Shown here: piece after piece, positions 1 through 7,117 of the stretch
Layout of the letters: the number at the start of each line of letters is the position of its first letter
Position numbering within the stretch: the stretch's first letter is position 1
NCBI GenBank assembly: GCA_020025915.1
Contig: JAHHRH010000038.1
Coordinates: forward strand, 1 to 12,509
DNA: 12,509 nt
From: Sutterella sp.
GTDB taxonomy: Bacteria > Pseudomonadota > Gammaproteobacteria > Burkholderiales > Burkholderiaceae_F
Reading direction: 5' to 3'
Position numbers and translations under genes: made by a program
Notes under the pieces: model-generated
The model's database searches: none
What the model was told of the DNA's origin: nothing
The model's input: the letters and a program-made list of their open reading frames with translations, nothing else

Positions 1-136
1 AAGAGGTGACCTTTTAACTCTAAATCATCAGATCCATATTTCGCACCCCACCCCAATTAGCCGAAAATCCTAAATTCCTGTCATACAATCAATGACAAAC
101 ATACCGCCTTTATTCGTAGATACCCAAGACACCAAT
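1..136. other. Short non-coding stretch 3' of the ccmI-like gene
   Basis: No gene is supportable here. A 5-bp dyad (GTCAT at 80-84, ATGAC at 92-96) is too weak to call a terminator, and there is no adjacent T-run. The next gene of the minus-strand transcript would lie beyond the window edge. Confidence 0.5.
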
Positions 137-1018
137 TTACTTTTGCGCTGCCAATCTCCGCAGTCGCTTGAGCGTCTGTTCATATTGGACATAGGCTGGC
201 GTATCAGGCGACATACCTTCAAGCAGTATCGAAACGGTGTTTGCTGCTGTCTTCCAATCTTGGTTCGCACTCGAGGTGAGTGCTAATAATTCAAGCGCAC
301 GTTTGTCACCTGGGAGCTTATCGACTGCCTTTTCAACGATAGGTTGCGCTTCTTTAAAATTGTTATGTCCACCGACTGTCACTAACGTGGCAGCCAGCTC
401 AAGCAGCACCGTCGGATCATTGGCGACTTTGGTATTAACGCGGCACGCATTGCGATAGGCCTCCAGGGCTTTGTCATAAGTCCCACTTTCGACATATTGA
501 TGTGCCAAGAGCACCCAGGCACGACCATCTTTAGGATTATTTGCGAGATAGTATTCGATATCAGGCGTAGTTGCTTGGCCAGAGAGTACGTGTTGCGCTT
601 TTTCGAGTTCAATGAGTTCCGGTGCACCTTTGGCAGCGTAAAACCCAATACTCAAAGCGACCATCCCAACAACGACGCAACCCATGACAAGGATCCGAGA
701 CACGTGTCCGGTTGTGACTGCAGGCGCAGTCGCATTCGGATCATGAAACACCGCATCATGCTCTTCGAGCATCCGACGACGAATATCGTCATTCAATTCT
801 TGCCAACGTCCTTCATTGATAGCACCTTTGTATCGTTCTTCATCAAGTGCTGCCAACTGACGGCGAAAGGCCTCAACGATTTCTTCACCGTAAGCTTCAT
901 CTTCTGCTTGACGGTTGTCAGTCAATTGACCAATACGCATGAGCGAAGGGATCAACATGCCGACAGCAAGCATCAGCATGCCTAATAGCACGAGATAAAG
1001 CAGCATTTCGTCAGACAT
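137..1018 (-). CDS. ccmI: CcmI-type cytochrome c biogenesis TPR protein
   Basis: A 293-residue membrane protein of the CcmI/CycH family, whose members hold apocytochrome c C-termini and deliver them to the CcmF/CcmH haem lyase in System I maturation. Seen in the sequence: membrane segment about residues 5-23; a charged, probably coiled-coil cytoplasmic stretch about 32-90; a second membrane segment about 108-128, followed by the family-typical Y-x3-GAPEL turn; then a periplasmic helical TPR domain to the end, with a clear TPR around 'GRAWVLLAHQYVESGTYDKA'. The start MSDEMLL is preferred because the membrane segment follows at once and GGAG lies about 13 bases upstream; an in-frame upstream start (1087) would add a non-membrane tail. 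It follows the octahaem reductase gene on the same strand, which suggests a link to maturing that enzyme. The E. coli analogue NrfG has one membrane segment; two segments here favour CcmI architecture. Confidence 0.85.
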   Translation of the reverse strand: MSDEMLLYLVLLGMLMLAVGMLIPSLMRIGQLTDNRQAEDEAYGEEIVEAFRRQLAALDEERYKGAINEGRWQELNDDIRRRMLEEHDAVFHDPNATAPAVTTGHVSRILVMGCVVVGMVALSIGFYAAKGAPELIELEKAQHVLSGQATTPDIEYYLANNPKDGRAWVLLAHQYVESGTYDKALEAYRNACRVNTKVANDPTVLLELAATLVTVGGHNNFKEAQPIVEKAVDKLPGDKRALELLALTSSANQDWKTAANTVSILLEGMSPDTPAYVQYEQTLKRLRRLAAQK

Positions 1019-1067
1019 ACAGGGGTGCTCCGATAATAAATAAAAAATTCGAACAATCACTATAGCT

Positions 1068-1100
1068 GAAAAACGGGCAAAACCCACTGGATCCGCCCGT
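1068..1100 (-). terminator. Intrinsic terminator or attenuator after the octahaem reductase gene
   Basis: On the minus strand ACGGGC and GCCCGT form a 6-bp GC-rich stem with a 16-base loop, directly followed by TTTTTC. It lies 27 bases after the reductase stop and before the ccmI-like start. It could end the transcript or only attenuate it, lowering expression of the maturation gene relative to the abundant enzyme. Confidence 0.7.
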
Positions 1101-1126
1101 CATCATAGTTCAAAGTGTCTTAATGA

Positions 1127-2737
1127 TTACTTCTTAGCACCCTTTTGCTTATCGTCAATGGCCTTTCTCAGAAGTGCCGTTGCGTCGGTCGCTGCTTGAG
1201 CAGACTTTGCGAGACTACGAACAGCCATGTCGTGGTTGTGGAAGTAAGCACCGTTAGCTGCCGTCCAATATTCCCAATTGATATGGGCTGATTCATGCAG
1301 CTTACGTGCCTGAGCGAGCACGTCTTCAGAGACACCCACAGTCTTTGCGAGTTCGAAAGCGTTAAACATATCGTTCATGCGCGATTCAGCTTCGCGAACC
1401 TTACCGTCAAAGTGTCCCTTCATCGCATCGATCGCACCAACCATCTGCTTTTCATTCTTGTCCTTATGGCAAGAGAGGCAGGTTTCCTTGACGTAGTGCT
1501 TCGGCGACGTAGCCCAATGAAGCGTGTAGGTCTTGCCGTTTTCGTCCTTCACCTTCGGCATATGGCAAGACGCGCAATCGGCCCCCGCTTTGTCGTGCTT
1601 AGAACCAAAGTACGTTTCAGCATCCGGATGTTGCATCTTAACAAGCGTGGCACCTGTCAAATTGTGCTTAAAGTCGCGGAAACCCAATTCGTCGTAGTAG
1701 CTTTCGATCTGGTCAGCATTGACCCACGGGAAAAGATTCGTGAGCCGACTATCAAAGCCTACCTTTTCACCCGTCTTCACATTCATGCCTGGGTTGCATA
1801 CATATTCAACATGGCACTGAGCACACATCAGACGAGAGTCTGGACGATCAAGATAAGCAACCTTACGCTCAAAGCCGCGCACGCCCACATTCTGAACGTC
1901 AAGCTTGGCCTGTCGAGCCGCAAAATCCTTATAGACATTTTGTTTGCCGTCACGCGTCATTGCATCAATCAAAGCGTCACGCATCAAACGTGGTTTCGCG
2001 TTATGCGGATCATGACAGAAGTTGCAGTTCATGCCATGCTGAACATCGCGAACCACATCCACTGGATTAGAACCACGATGGAACTTGGCATCTTCGACCT
2101 TGTCACCCATATAGGCCCAGTCGAGCATCAAATCGGTGGACTTACACGACCAGCACACACCGTTAGCCGCAGCAGCAGTGCCTGGCTTATGCGCCTTTTG
2201 CTCGTTATTGTCAGGATAGTTGTCCTTCAGGATGTCCCAAGCCTTATAGGACTTACCGCCTTCGAGCGTCGTATAAAGCCAACCGTCTTTCGGTTCAAAA
2301 CGGCCGCCAAACGCACGGTCGACGATAAACTGATCGATTGCCATGAAGGTATGTGCTCGTGGCAGATCATGTTCTTTTGTAAAGCCATGGCCACCTAGAG
2401 CACGGTCAAAGAATGGGTCGGGCGCCGGACCGCCAGCAGCTTTTTTAGACTGGCGAGCTGGACGGTCAGACGTCATAAAGGTCGACTTATATTGAAGCTC
2501 ATGGCAAGCGCCACACTGCGCTGGATCCATGTTGACTTGAGGACGCTTCTTCATGTCCTTCAAATGTTCTTCAGTGCCCTTATGGCACGAAGCACAAGCA
2601 ACGTCCTTATGAACAGCGCCAGCATGTTCCTTAGCGATATTCGTATGACAAGCAGCACATTGATTGGCTGCAAACGCAGGTACACTCATCGCAAAACCGA
2701 CAAGCATAAGCGCAACAGAGATTGGGGTCTTTTGCAT
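1127..2737 (-). CDS. Octahaem cytochrome c nitrite reductase (ammonium-forming, ONR/NrfA-like)
   Basis: A periplasmic 536-residue multihaem enzyme expected to reduce nitrite to ammonium with six electrons. The signal peptide ends near VPAFA-A (residues 19-24). Haem sites in order: C27AACH, C48ASCH, C75GACH, C195WSCK, C238NFCH, C305AQCH, C388ASCH, C420LSCH. Seven are CXXCH and the fourth is CXXCK, the lysine-ligated catalytic haem of NrfA. Three N-terminal haems plus a five-haem NrfA-like module is the arrangement of the Thioalkalivibrio octahaem enzyme TvNiR, not of pentahaem NrfA. Likely catalytic residues are Lys199, Tyr312 and His370 (in QHP); Arg141 is a candidate. Their spacing matches Lys188/Tyr303/His361 of TvNiR closely, and Tyr312-Val-Cys314 matches its cross-linked Tyr-x-Cys. 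The start MQKTP has AAGGAG eight bases upstream; a longer reading from 2800 would disrupt the signal peptide. It is divergent from nap and has its own leader. Confidence 0.93.
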   Translation of the reverse strand: MQKTPISVALMLVGFAMSVPAFAANQCAACHTNIAKEHAGAVHKDVACASCHKGTEEHLKDMKKRPQVNMDPAQCGACHELQYKSTFMTSDRPARQSKKAAGGPAPDPFFDRALGGHGFTKEHDLPRAHTFMAIDQFIVDRAFGGRFEPKDGWLYTTLEGGKSYKAWDILKDNYPDNNEQKAHKPGTAAAANGVCWSCKSTDLMLDWAYMGDKVEDAKFHRGSNPVDVVRDVQHGMNCNFCHDPHNAKPRLMRDALIDAMTRDGKQNVYKDFAARQAKLDVQNVGVRGFERKVAYLDRPDSRLMCAQCHVEYVCNPGMNVKTGEKVGFDSRLTNLFPWVNADQIESYYDELGFRDFKHNLTGATLVKMQHPDAETYFGSKHDKAGADCASCHMPKVKDENGKTYTLHWATSPKHYVKETCLSCHKDKNEKQMVGAIDAMKGHFDGKVREAESRMNDMFNAFELAKTVGVSEDVLAQARKLHESAHINWEYWTAANGAYFHNHDMAVRSLAKSAQAATDATALLRKAIDDKQKGAKK

Positions 2738-2752
2738 AATTAGGTCTCCTTG

Positions 2753-2810
2753 GGCAATCGTCAGCACAGATGCGCCAAGATCGGTGCAGACGATCCGCAT
2801 GTGCTTTGCC
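2753..2810 (-). promoter_or_regulatory. Long leader hairpin abutting the nitrite reductase ribosome-binding site
   Basis: Read on the minus strand, four nested complementary segments occur in order: GGCAA with TTGCC, AGCACA with TGTGCT, TGCG with CGCA, and GATCG with CGATC. All bulges fall on the 3' side. That is about 20 base pairs over 58 bases, with a 7-base loop. The 3' foot ends two bases before AAGGAG (2746-2751), the ribosome-binding site of the octahaem reductase. The pairing is seen directly; a role in translation or mRNA stability is inference. Confidence 0.5.
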
Positions 2811-2820
2811 TCAACTCAAA

Positions 2821-2849
2821 GTTTAAGAAATCTTATGTGATTCTTAAAC
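2821..2849 (-). promoter_or_regulatory. Perfect 9-bp inverted repeat upstream of the nitrite reductase gene
   Basis: GTTTAAGAA (2821-2829) and TTCTTAAAC (2841-2849) are exact reverse complements separated by 11 bases. It may be an operator or an AT-rich leader stem-loop. It does not fit the FNR (TTGAT-N4-ATCAA) or NarL heptamer pattern. Confidence 0.4.
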
Positions 2850-2897
2850 CTCCCAAATGGAGATAGATAGGGAAAGTCCCAGTTAAACCAGAATATT

Positions 2898-2903
2898 CTT
2901 ATA
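2898..2903 (-). promoter_or_regulatory. Candidate -10 element for the nitrite reductase operon
   Basis: Minus-strand TATAAG resembles a -10 box. If used, transcription would begin near 2890, placing the centre of the NarL-type box (2933.5) about 44 bases upstream, a position known for NarP/NarL activation at E. coli nap. No convincing -35 is present, as expected for an activator-dependent promoter. Tentative. Confidence 0.25.
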
Positions 2904-2925
2904 TTTCAAATAGTTGCATGTAACA

Positions 2926-2941
2926 TACCTCCTGCGAGGTA
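2926..2941. promoter_or_regulatory. NarL/NarP-type 7-2-7 binding site 1
   Basis: TACCTCC-TG-CGAGGTA is an inverted pair of heptamers with a 2-base spacer, the arrangement bound by NarL and NarP. Each half matches TACYYMT at 6 of 7 positions, with the last base deviating. A further full-match heptamer, TACCTCT, lies nearby at 2960-2966. The site lies in the divergent region between the nitrite reductase and nap operons, and a NarL-like regulator is encoded at 8810-9463. Confidence 0.6.
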
Positions 2942-3085
2942 ATCACTATGAGAGAGATTTACCTCTCCCCCTCTCTTCCTCTTGTCGTCACGTCAAGCGC
3001 TAAACACCTTTTACACCGACACAAAATCGGCACGTCAATCTGAGGTGGTAGATCAACGCGATTGTGCCCAACCGCCCTACCCATC

Positions 3086-3101
3086 TACCTACAAGGGAGT
3101 A
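3086..3101. promoter_or_regulatory. NarL/NarP-type 7-2-7 binding site 2
   Basis: TACCTAC-AA-GGGAGTA is a second inverted heptamer pair with 2-base spacing, again 6 of 7 matches to TACYYMT in each half. A perfect heptamer, TACCCAT (3078-3084), precedes it by one base. It is about 200 bases before napD and is therefore the better candidate for nap control. I could not identify a convincing -10/-35 downstream. The stretch 3102-3306 otherwise holds no recognisable gene or element. Confidence 0.55.
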
Positions 3102-3306
3102 GACCAAAGCGCTCGCGACAGATCACAACATCATCTGATACACGGTCGCTTTACGTATTTACGTCGCTTTTTCGAGGCAACAACTCACTTCACCCGCGCG
3201 TATTCCCTTATCTCTTTTAGCACCGTTTTCTCTCTCTTCATGCGTCTATTCGAAAAGAAACACGATTTCTAAAATGCTCAATACCCCTCCTCACCAAGGC
3301 CTTGAC

Positions 3307-3543
3307 ATGAATTACTCATCCGTCATCATCACCACAAATCAGTCCTCGTTTGACCTTGTGATCAGCTCTTTGACCTCCACTGGTTTAGAGATTGCACACA
3401 TCGACCGCGAAAGCGCACGACTTGTCGCGGTGATCGAAGCTGAATCCACCACAAAAGAGGCAGACATCTTTAATTACATTCGCCGAACCTCCGGCGTCGT
3501 CGATGTGAGCCTCGTGAACCACTTTTTTGAAGACGAAGCATAG
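3307..3543 (+). CDS. napD: NapD, NapA-specific Tat chaperone
   Basis: A small cytoplasmic protein of 78 residues (E. coli NapD is 87) that binds the NapA twin-arginine signal peptide and holds back export until the molybdenum cofactor is inserted. Family signature seen: 'RLVAVIEAES' followed by 'GVVDVSLVNHFFED', which parallels the 'IVVVEAED...GVLAVSLVYH' segment of E. coli NapD, including the C-terminal acidic tail. The start MNYSSVI has AAGG about 9 bases upstream and places the ferredoxin-like fold at the N-terminus as usual; an in-frame ATG at 3274 would add 11 residues and cannot be excluded. It is the first gene of the nap operon, 49 bases before napA. Confidence 0.85.
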   Translation: MNYSSVIITTNQSSFDLVISSLTSTGLEIAHIDRESARLVAVIEAESTTKEADIFNYIRRTSGVVDVSLVNHFFEDEA

Positions 3544-3592
3544 GCCTCGACTCGTTACCATGCAGTCCCCCACCCGTTTAGGAGAGATCTCC

Positions 3593-6331
3593 ATGACTAT
3601 CACACCCCTCAATGAAACCCGCCGTACGCTCATCAAATCTGGGCTTGCCGCTAGTGCAGCCATGACAATCGGCATTCCAGTCACCTCCGCGCAAGCACAA
3701 GCCGCTAAAAAGGTTGAAGACGGCATCAGCTGGCATAAAGGCGTGTGCCGCTTCTGTGGTACAGGTTGCGGCTTACAAGTAGGTGTACGTAACGGTCGGA
3801 TTGTGGCCACTAAGGGGGATCCTGATGCGCCGGTCAATCGCGGTCTCAACTGTGTGAAAGGCTACTTTAATGCCAAGATCATGTATGGCCGTGACCGTCT
3901 TATGCAGCCCCTCATGCGTCGTACCAATGGCAAATTTGACAAGAACGGCAAATTTGAACCCGTCTCTTGGGACGAAGCTTTTGACGAAATGGCGCGCCAG
4001 TTTAAACGTGTTTATGCCGAAAAAGGCCCTTCTGGCGTTGCACTGGTAGGTTCTGGTCAATATACGATTCCAGAAGCCTACTGCGCCTCAAAACTGTGGA
4101 AGGGTGGCTTTAGATCCAACAATATCGACCCGAATGCACGTCTTTGCATGGCCTCAGCCGTGGTCGGGTTTTATCAAACCTTTGGCGTAGACGAACCTGC
4201 CAACAACTATAGTGACATCGAGCTCGCCGACACAATGCTCCTTTGGGGTAACAACATGGCCGAAGCCCACCCCGTGCTTTGGTCGCGCGTTGCCAACCGT
4301 AAACTCACGGCTCCCAATACGAAGATCATCAATCTGACAACGTATCGCAACATGAGTTCTGATCTGTCCGATGAAACGATCATCTTGAAGCCGAATGGCG
4401 ATCTGGCCGTCGCGAACTATCTCATTCGCGAATTGATCGGACGTGGCGTCATCAACCAGGCGTTTATTGAAAAGCACTGCATCTTTACAGCCGGTGTCAC
4501 CGATATTGGTTATGGCTTACGCAACACCGACAAGTATGCGTATCCGGCCGAACGCGATGTCCTAGAAAAGCAAAAGCGTATCCGTTTGAGTGACGCCGAA
4601 GGGATTGCCATGGGACTCAAGGCTGGCACCGAAATTGAACAAAAGAATTCGGGCGCAAGCGCAGGCAAACACTGGCAAATCGAATTTGAAGCCTTTAAAA
4701 AAGGCGTTGAGCCCTACACGCTTGACTTCGTCGCACCCCTCGTCAAAGGCGACATAGACGAATCGTTGGGGTCCTTTAAGGCGCGTTTGGTGCGTCTTGC
4801 TGACCTAATCTGCGACACGAAGCGTAACCTTCTGAGCTTCTGGTGCATGGGCTTTAATCAGCATCAGCGTGGCGTTTGGATTAACGAACTCGTGTATTCG
4901 ATCCACTTATTATTAGGCAAGCACGGGCTCCCGGGTAACGGCGCTTTCTCGCTCACAGGACAGCCCTCAGCTTGTGGTTCTGCACGCGAAGTGGGCACCT
5001 TCTGCCATCGCTTGCCCTCGGACATGTTGGTTGCCAATCCTGACCACCGCAAAAAGACTGAAACGCTTTGGCAAATTCCTGCGGGCACCTTGAACCCGAA
5101 GGTCGGTGCCTCGGTCATGGAAATCATGCGCGGACTTGAAGACGGCAGTATTAACTTCATGTGGACGCAAGTGGTCAACATCCTACAGTCGACACCTAAC
5201 AACACGCACTGGGTCAAAGCCGCTCGTGATCCGAAGAACTTCGTGGTGGTCTCTGACGTCTATCCGACTTATTCGGCCAAAGCGGCTGACCTCATTTTGC
5301 CTGCTGCCATGCACTTTGAAAAATGGGGGCTATATGGCAACGCTGAACGTCGCACACAAGGTTGGCATCAGTTAGTCAAAGCCCCAGGCGAAGCTCGTAC
5401 TGACGTTTGGATGATGATGGAATTTGCACGACGCTTCACAGTCGACGAACTCTATCGCGAACAAACGCTCAAAGGCGTGCCTGGCGACAAGTTGCCCGAT
5501 GTCCGTGAAGGCGCGACGGCCTTAGGTTATAAGCCAGAAACCACGCTCCTTGACGTCCTCTTTGCACCTAACGAAAAGCGTCAAGCCGTTTGGCCTGATC
5601 CACTTTATCAAACTGAATTGAACGCGACAGGTGAGGCACTCAAGCTCGCATATTTCCCCGAAAAAGCGCTCTTTAATGAGTACCGTCAATTTACGCTCGG
5701 TAACGGTCATGACCTTGCTGATTTCGACACCTATATGCGTGACGACGTCCGGGGGCTTTTGTGGCCTGTCGTCAACGGACGAGAAACACTTTATCGCTTC
5801 AACGTTGATTACGACCCGTACGCCAAACCTGACAACCTTTTCTACGGCAAGCTGATGAAACCTGTGGCTAAGGGTGACCTTTACGGCGTGACCGATCCCA
5901 AAGCAGTGGCGCATCCAGGCACCGCCAAGATCTTCTTCCGTCCATACATGGATCCGGTTGAAGTACCTGATGCTATCTATGACCTTTGGCTTTGTACGGG
6001 TCGCATCCTTGAACATTGGCACACAGGTTCGATGACGCGTCGTGTCCCAGAACTCGATCGCGCAGCCCCAACAGCCGTGCTTTACATGAATCCGCATGAC
6101 GCTGAACAGCGTGGCATTCTTCGTGGTAACTCGGTGCGTGTCACCAGTCGTCATGGCGAATGTACAGCCATTGTCGAAACCAAGGTTCGTAACATCATGC
6201 CGCGCGGCATGACCTGGCTTGCTTTCTTCGACGAAAAAGTCATGGTCAATGCTGTCACGATAGACGCCATGGATCCGATCTCTCTTGAACCCGACTTCAA
6301 GAAGACCGCAGTCAAGGTCGTCAAAGCCTAA
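3593..6331 (+). CDS. napA: NapA, periplasmic nitrate reductase catalytic subunit
   Basis: Molybdopterin enzyme reducing nitrate to nitrite in the periplasm. The start MTITPL follows GGAGAG by 6 bases and opens a Tat signal (TRRTLIK at residues 9-15, cleavage probably near AQAQA, 33-37). The [4Fe-4S] ligands are Cys52, Cys55, Cys59 and Cys87, with the conserved Lys89 after the last. The molybdenum ligand is Cys185 in 'NARLCMASAV'. The C-terminal cofactor-binding domain ends 'DAMDPISLEPDFKKTAVK', typical of NapA. At 912 residues it is longer than the E. coli type (about 830). The extra length is partly around residues 300-390, resembling the long NapA of Campylobacter and Wolinella. The residue before the Mo cysteine is Leu where I recall His in most NapA. 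The gene is separated from napG by 12 bases. Confidence 0.98.
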   Translation: MTITPLNETRRTLIKSGLAASAAMTIGIPVTSAQAQAAKKVEDGISWHKGVCRFCGTGCGLQVGVRNGRIVATKGDPDAPVNRGLNCVKGYFNAKIMYGRDRLMQPLMRRTNGKFDKNGKFEPVSWDEAFDEMARQFKRVYAEKGPSGVALVGSGQYTIPEAYCASKLWKGGFRSNNIDPNARLCMASAVVGFYQTFGVDEPANNYSDIELADTMLLWGNNMAEAHPVLWSRVANRKLTAPNTKIINLTTYRNMSSDLSDETIILKPNGDLAVANYLIRELIGRGVINQAFIEKHCIFTAGVTDIGYGLRNTDKYAYPAERDVLEKQKRIRLSDAEGIAMGLKAGTEIEQKNSGASAGKHWQIEFEAFKKGVEPYTLDFVAPLVKGDIDESLGSFKARLVRLADLICDTKRNLLSFWCMGFNQHQRGVWINELVYSIHLLLGKHGLPGNGAFSLTGQPSACGSAREVGTFCHRLPSDMLVANPDHRKKTETLWQIPAGTLNPKVGASVMEIMRGLEDGSINFMWTQVVNILQSTPNNTHWVKAARDPKNFVVVSDVYPTYSAKAADLILPAAMHFEKWGLYGNAERRTQGWHQLVKAPGEARTDVWMMMEFARRFTVDELYREQTLKGVPGDKLPDVREGATALGYKPETTLLDVLFAPNEKRQAVWPDPLYQTELNATGEALKLAYFPEKALFNEYRQFTLGNGHDLADFDTYMRDDVRGLLWPVVNGRETLYRFNVDYDPYAKPDNLFYGKLMKPVAKGDLYGVTDPKAVAHPGTAKIFFRPYMDPVEVPDAIYDLWLCTGRILEHWHTGSMTRRVPELDRAAPTAVLYMNPHDAEQRGILRGNSVRVTSRHGECTAIVETKVRNIMPRGMTWLAFFDEKVMVNAVTIDAMDPISLEPDFKKTAVKVVKA

Positions 6332-6343
6332 CGGGAGTAACTC

Positions 6344-7117
6344 ATGGGCAAGGATCTCAAATCCTCACGCCGAGCCTTTCTCACGAAAGCCTGCGAAATT
6401 TCTGCTGCAGGCTTCGTGACCGCATTCGCATGGGGGGCGCTCTCTTTAAGAGACACCTATGCTCAGTGGACACCACGGCCACCTGGAGCTGTTGAGGGCA
6501 CAGACTTTCTCGCACTTTGTTCACGTTGTGGGCAATGCGTGACAGCCTGTCCCTACCATACGCTCAAGCTCGCTAGTCCCTTTGATCCAGCGCCTGGCGG
6601 CACGCCTTTTTTTGTCCCTGAAGACATACCGTGCTACATGTGCCGTGACATTCCTTGCGTCAAAGCGTGTCCTACGGGTGCTCTGTCGCCTGGGCTCACC
6701 CATATTTCTGACGCACGTATGGGCATTGCCGTACTTGACCCAGCATCTTGCTTATCTCACCAAGGATTGCGCTGCGAAGTGTGTTTTCGTGCGTGCCCCG
6801 AAGAGGATCGCGCCCTCACCATTGAATTACACCCGCGAGGCTTATCCCATTATGCGATGTTTATTCCAGTCGTCCATCCTGAACACTGCACGGGTTGCGG
6901 ACTATGTACCAAGAGTTGCCCGACGGATGTGCCTGCCATTCGCATAGTCGATCGTAAAGCAGTCCTTGGCAAAATTGGTAAACATTATCGACTCGGTTGG
7001 CTTCCTGAAGACGATCCTAAAAATATTCGTAATCATGAAACTGAAGTGTCTTCGCAGACGAATATCACTCCTAACGACGCGCCAAGTGGCCTTGACTATC
7101 TCAATGGAGGTCTCTGA
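6344..7117 (+). CDS. napG: NapG, periplasmic four-cluster ferredoxin
   Basis: A 257-residue electron carrier that works with NapH to pass quinol electrons toward NapB/NapA. It has an N-terminal Tat signal, SRRAFLTK (residues 8-15), with hydrophobic stretch 19-35. Four [4Fe-4S] cysteine groups follow: 59/62/65/69, 97/100/105/109, 136/144/147/151 (stretched first spacing) and 182/185/188/192, each ending in Cys-Pro. GGAG lies 9 bases before the start ATG. The stop codon overlaps the napH start (TGATG), indicating translational coupling. About 50 residues after the last cluster are polar and low in recognisable motifs. Confidence 0.95.
   Translation: MGKDLKSSRRAFLTKACEISAAGFVTAFAWGALSLRDTYAQWTPRPPGAVEGTDFLALCSRCGQCVTACPYHTLKLASPFDPAPGGTPFFVPEDIPCYMCRDIPCVKACPTGALSPGLTHISDARMGIAVLDPASCLSHQGLRCEVCFRACPEEDRALTIELHPRGLSHYAMFIPVVHPEHCTGCGLCTKSCPTDVPAIRIVDRKAVLGKIGKHYRLGWLPEDDPKNIRNHETEVSSQTNITPNDAPSGLDYLNGGL

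Noticed and set aside
1295..2398. Long plus-strand open frame (367 codons) opposite the octahaem reductase
   Set aside because: The opposite strand encodes eight haem motifs in a recognised enzyme; this is its antisense shadow.
1127..2737. Pentahaem NrfA identity for the nitrite reductase
   Set aside because: Eight haem sites, with CXXCK fourth and Tyr-x-Cys at the active site, fit the octahaem class instead.
3040..3060. FNR box around GATCAACGCGAT
   Set aside because: Only one half resembles the FNR site; the other half matches at one of five positions.
2982..3272. 96-codon reading frame on the plus strand ahead of napD
   Set aside because: It overlaps the NarL-type box, has no ribosome-binding site and no family resemblance (not NapE or NapF), and its composition looks like control-region sequence.
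5522..6154. 210-codon minus-strand frame inside napA
   Set aside because: Antisense shadow of well-conserved NapA sequence, with no start signals.
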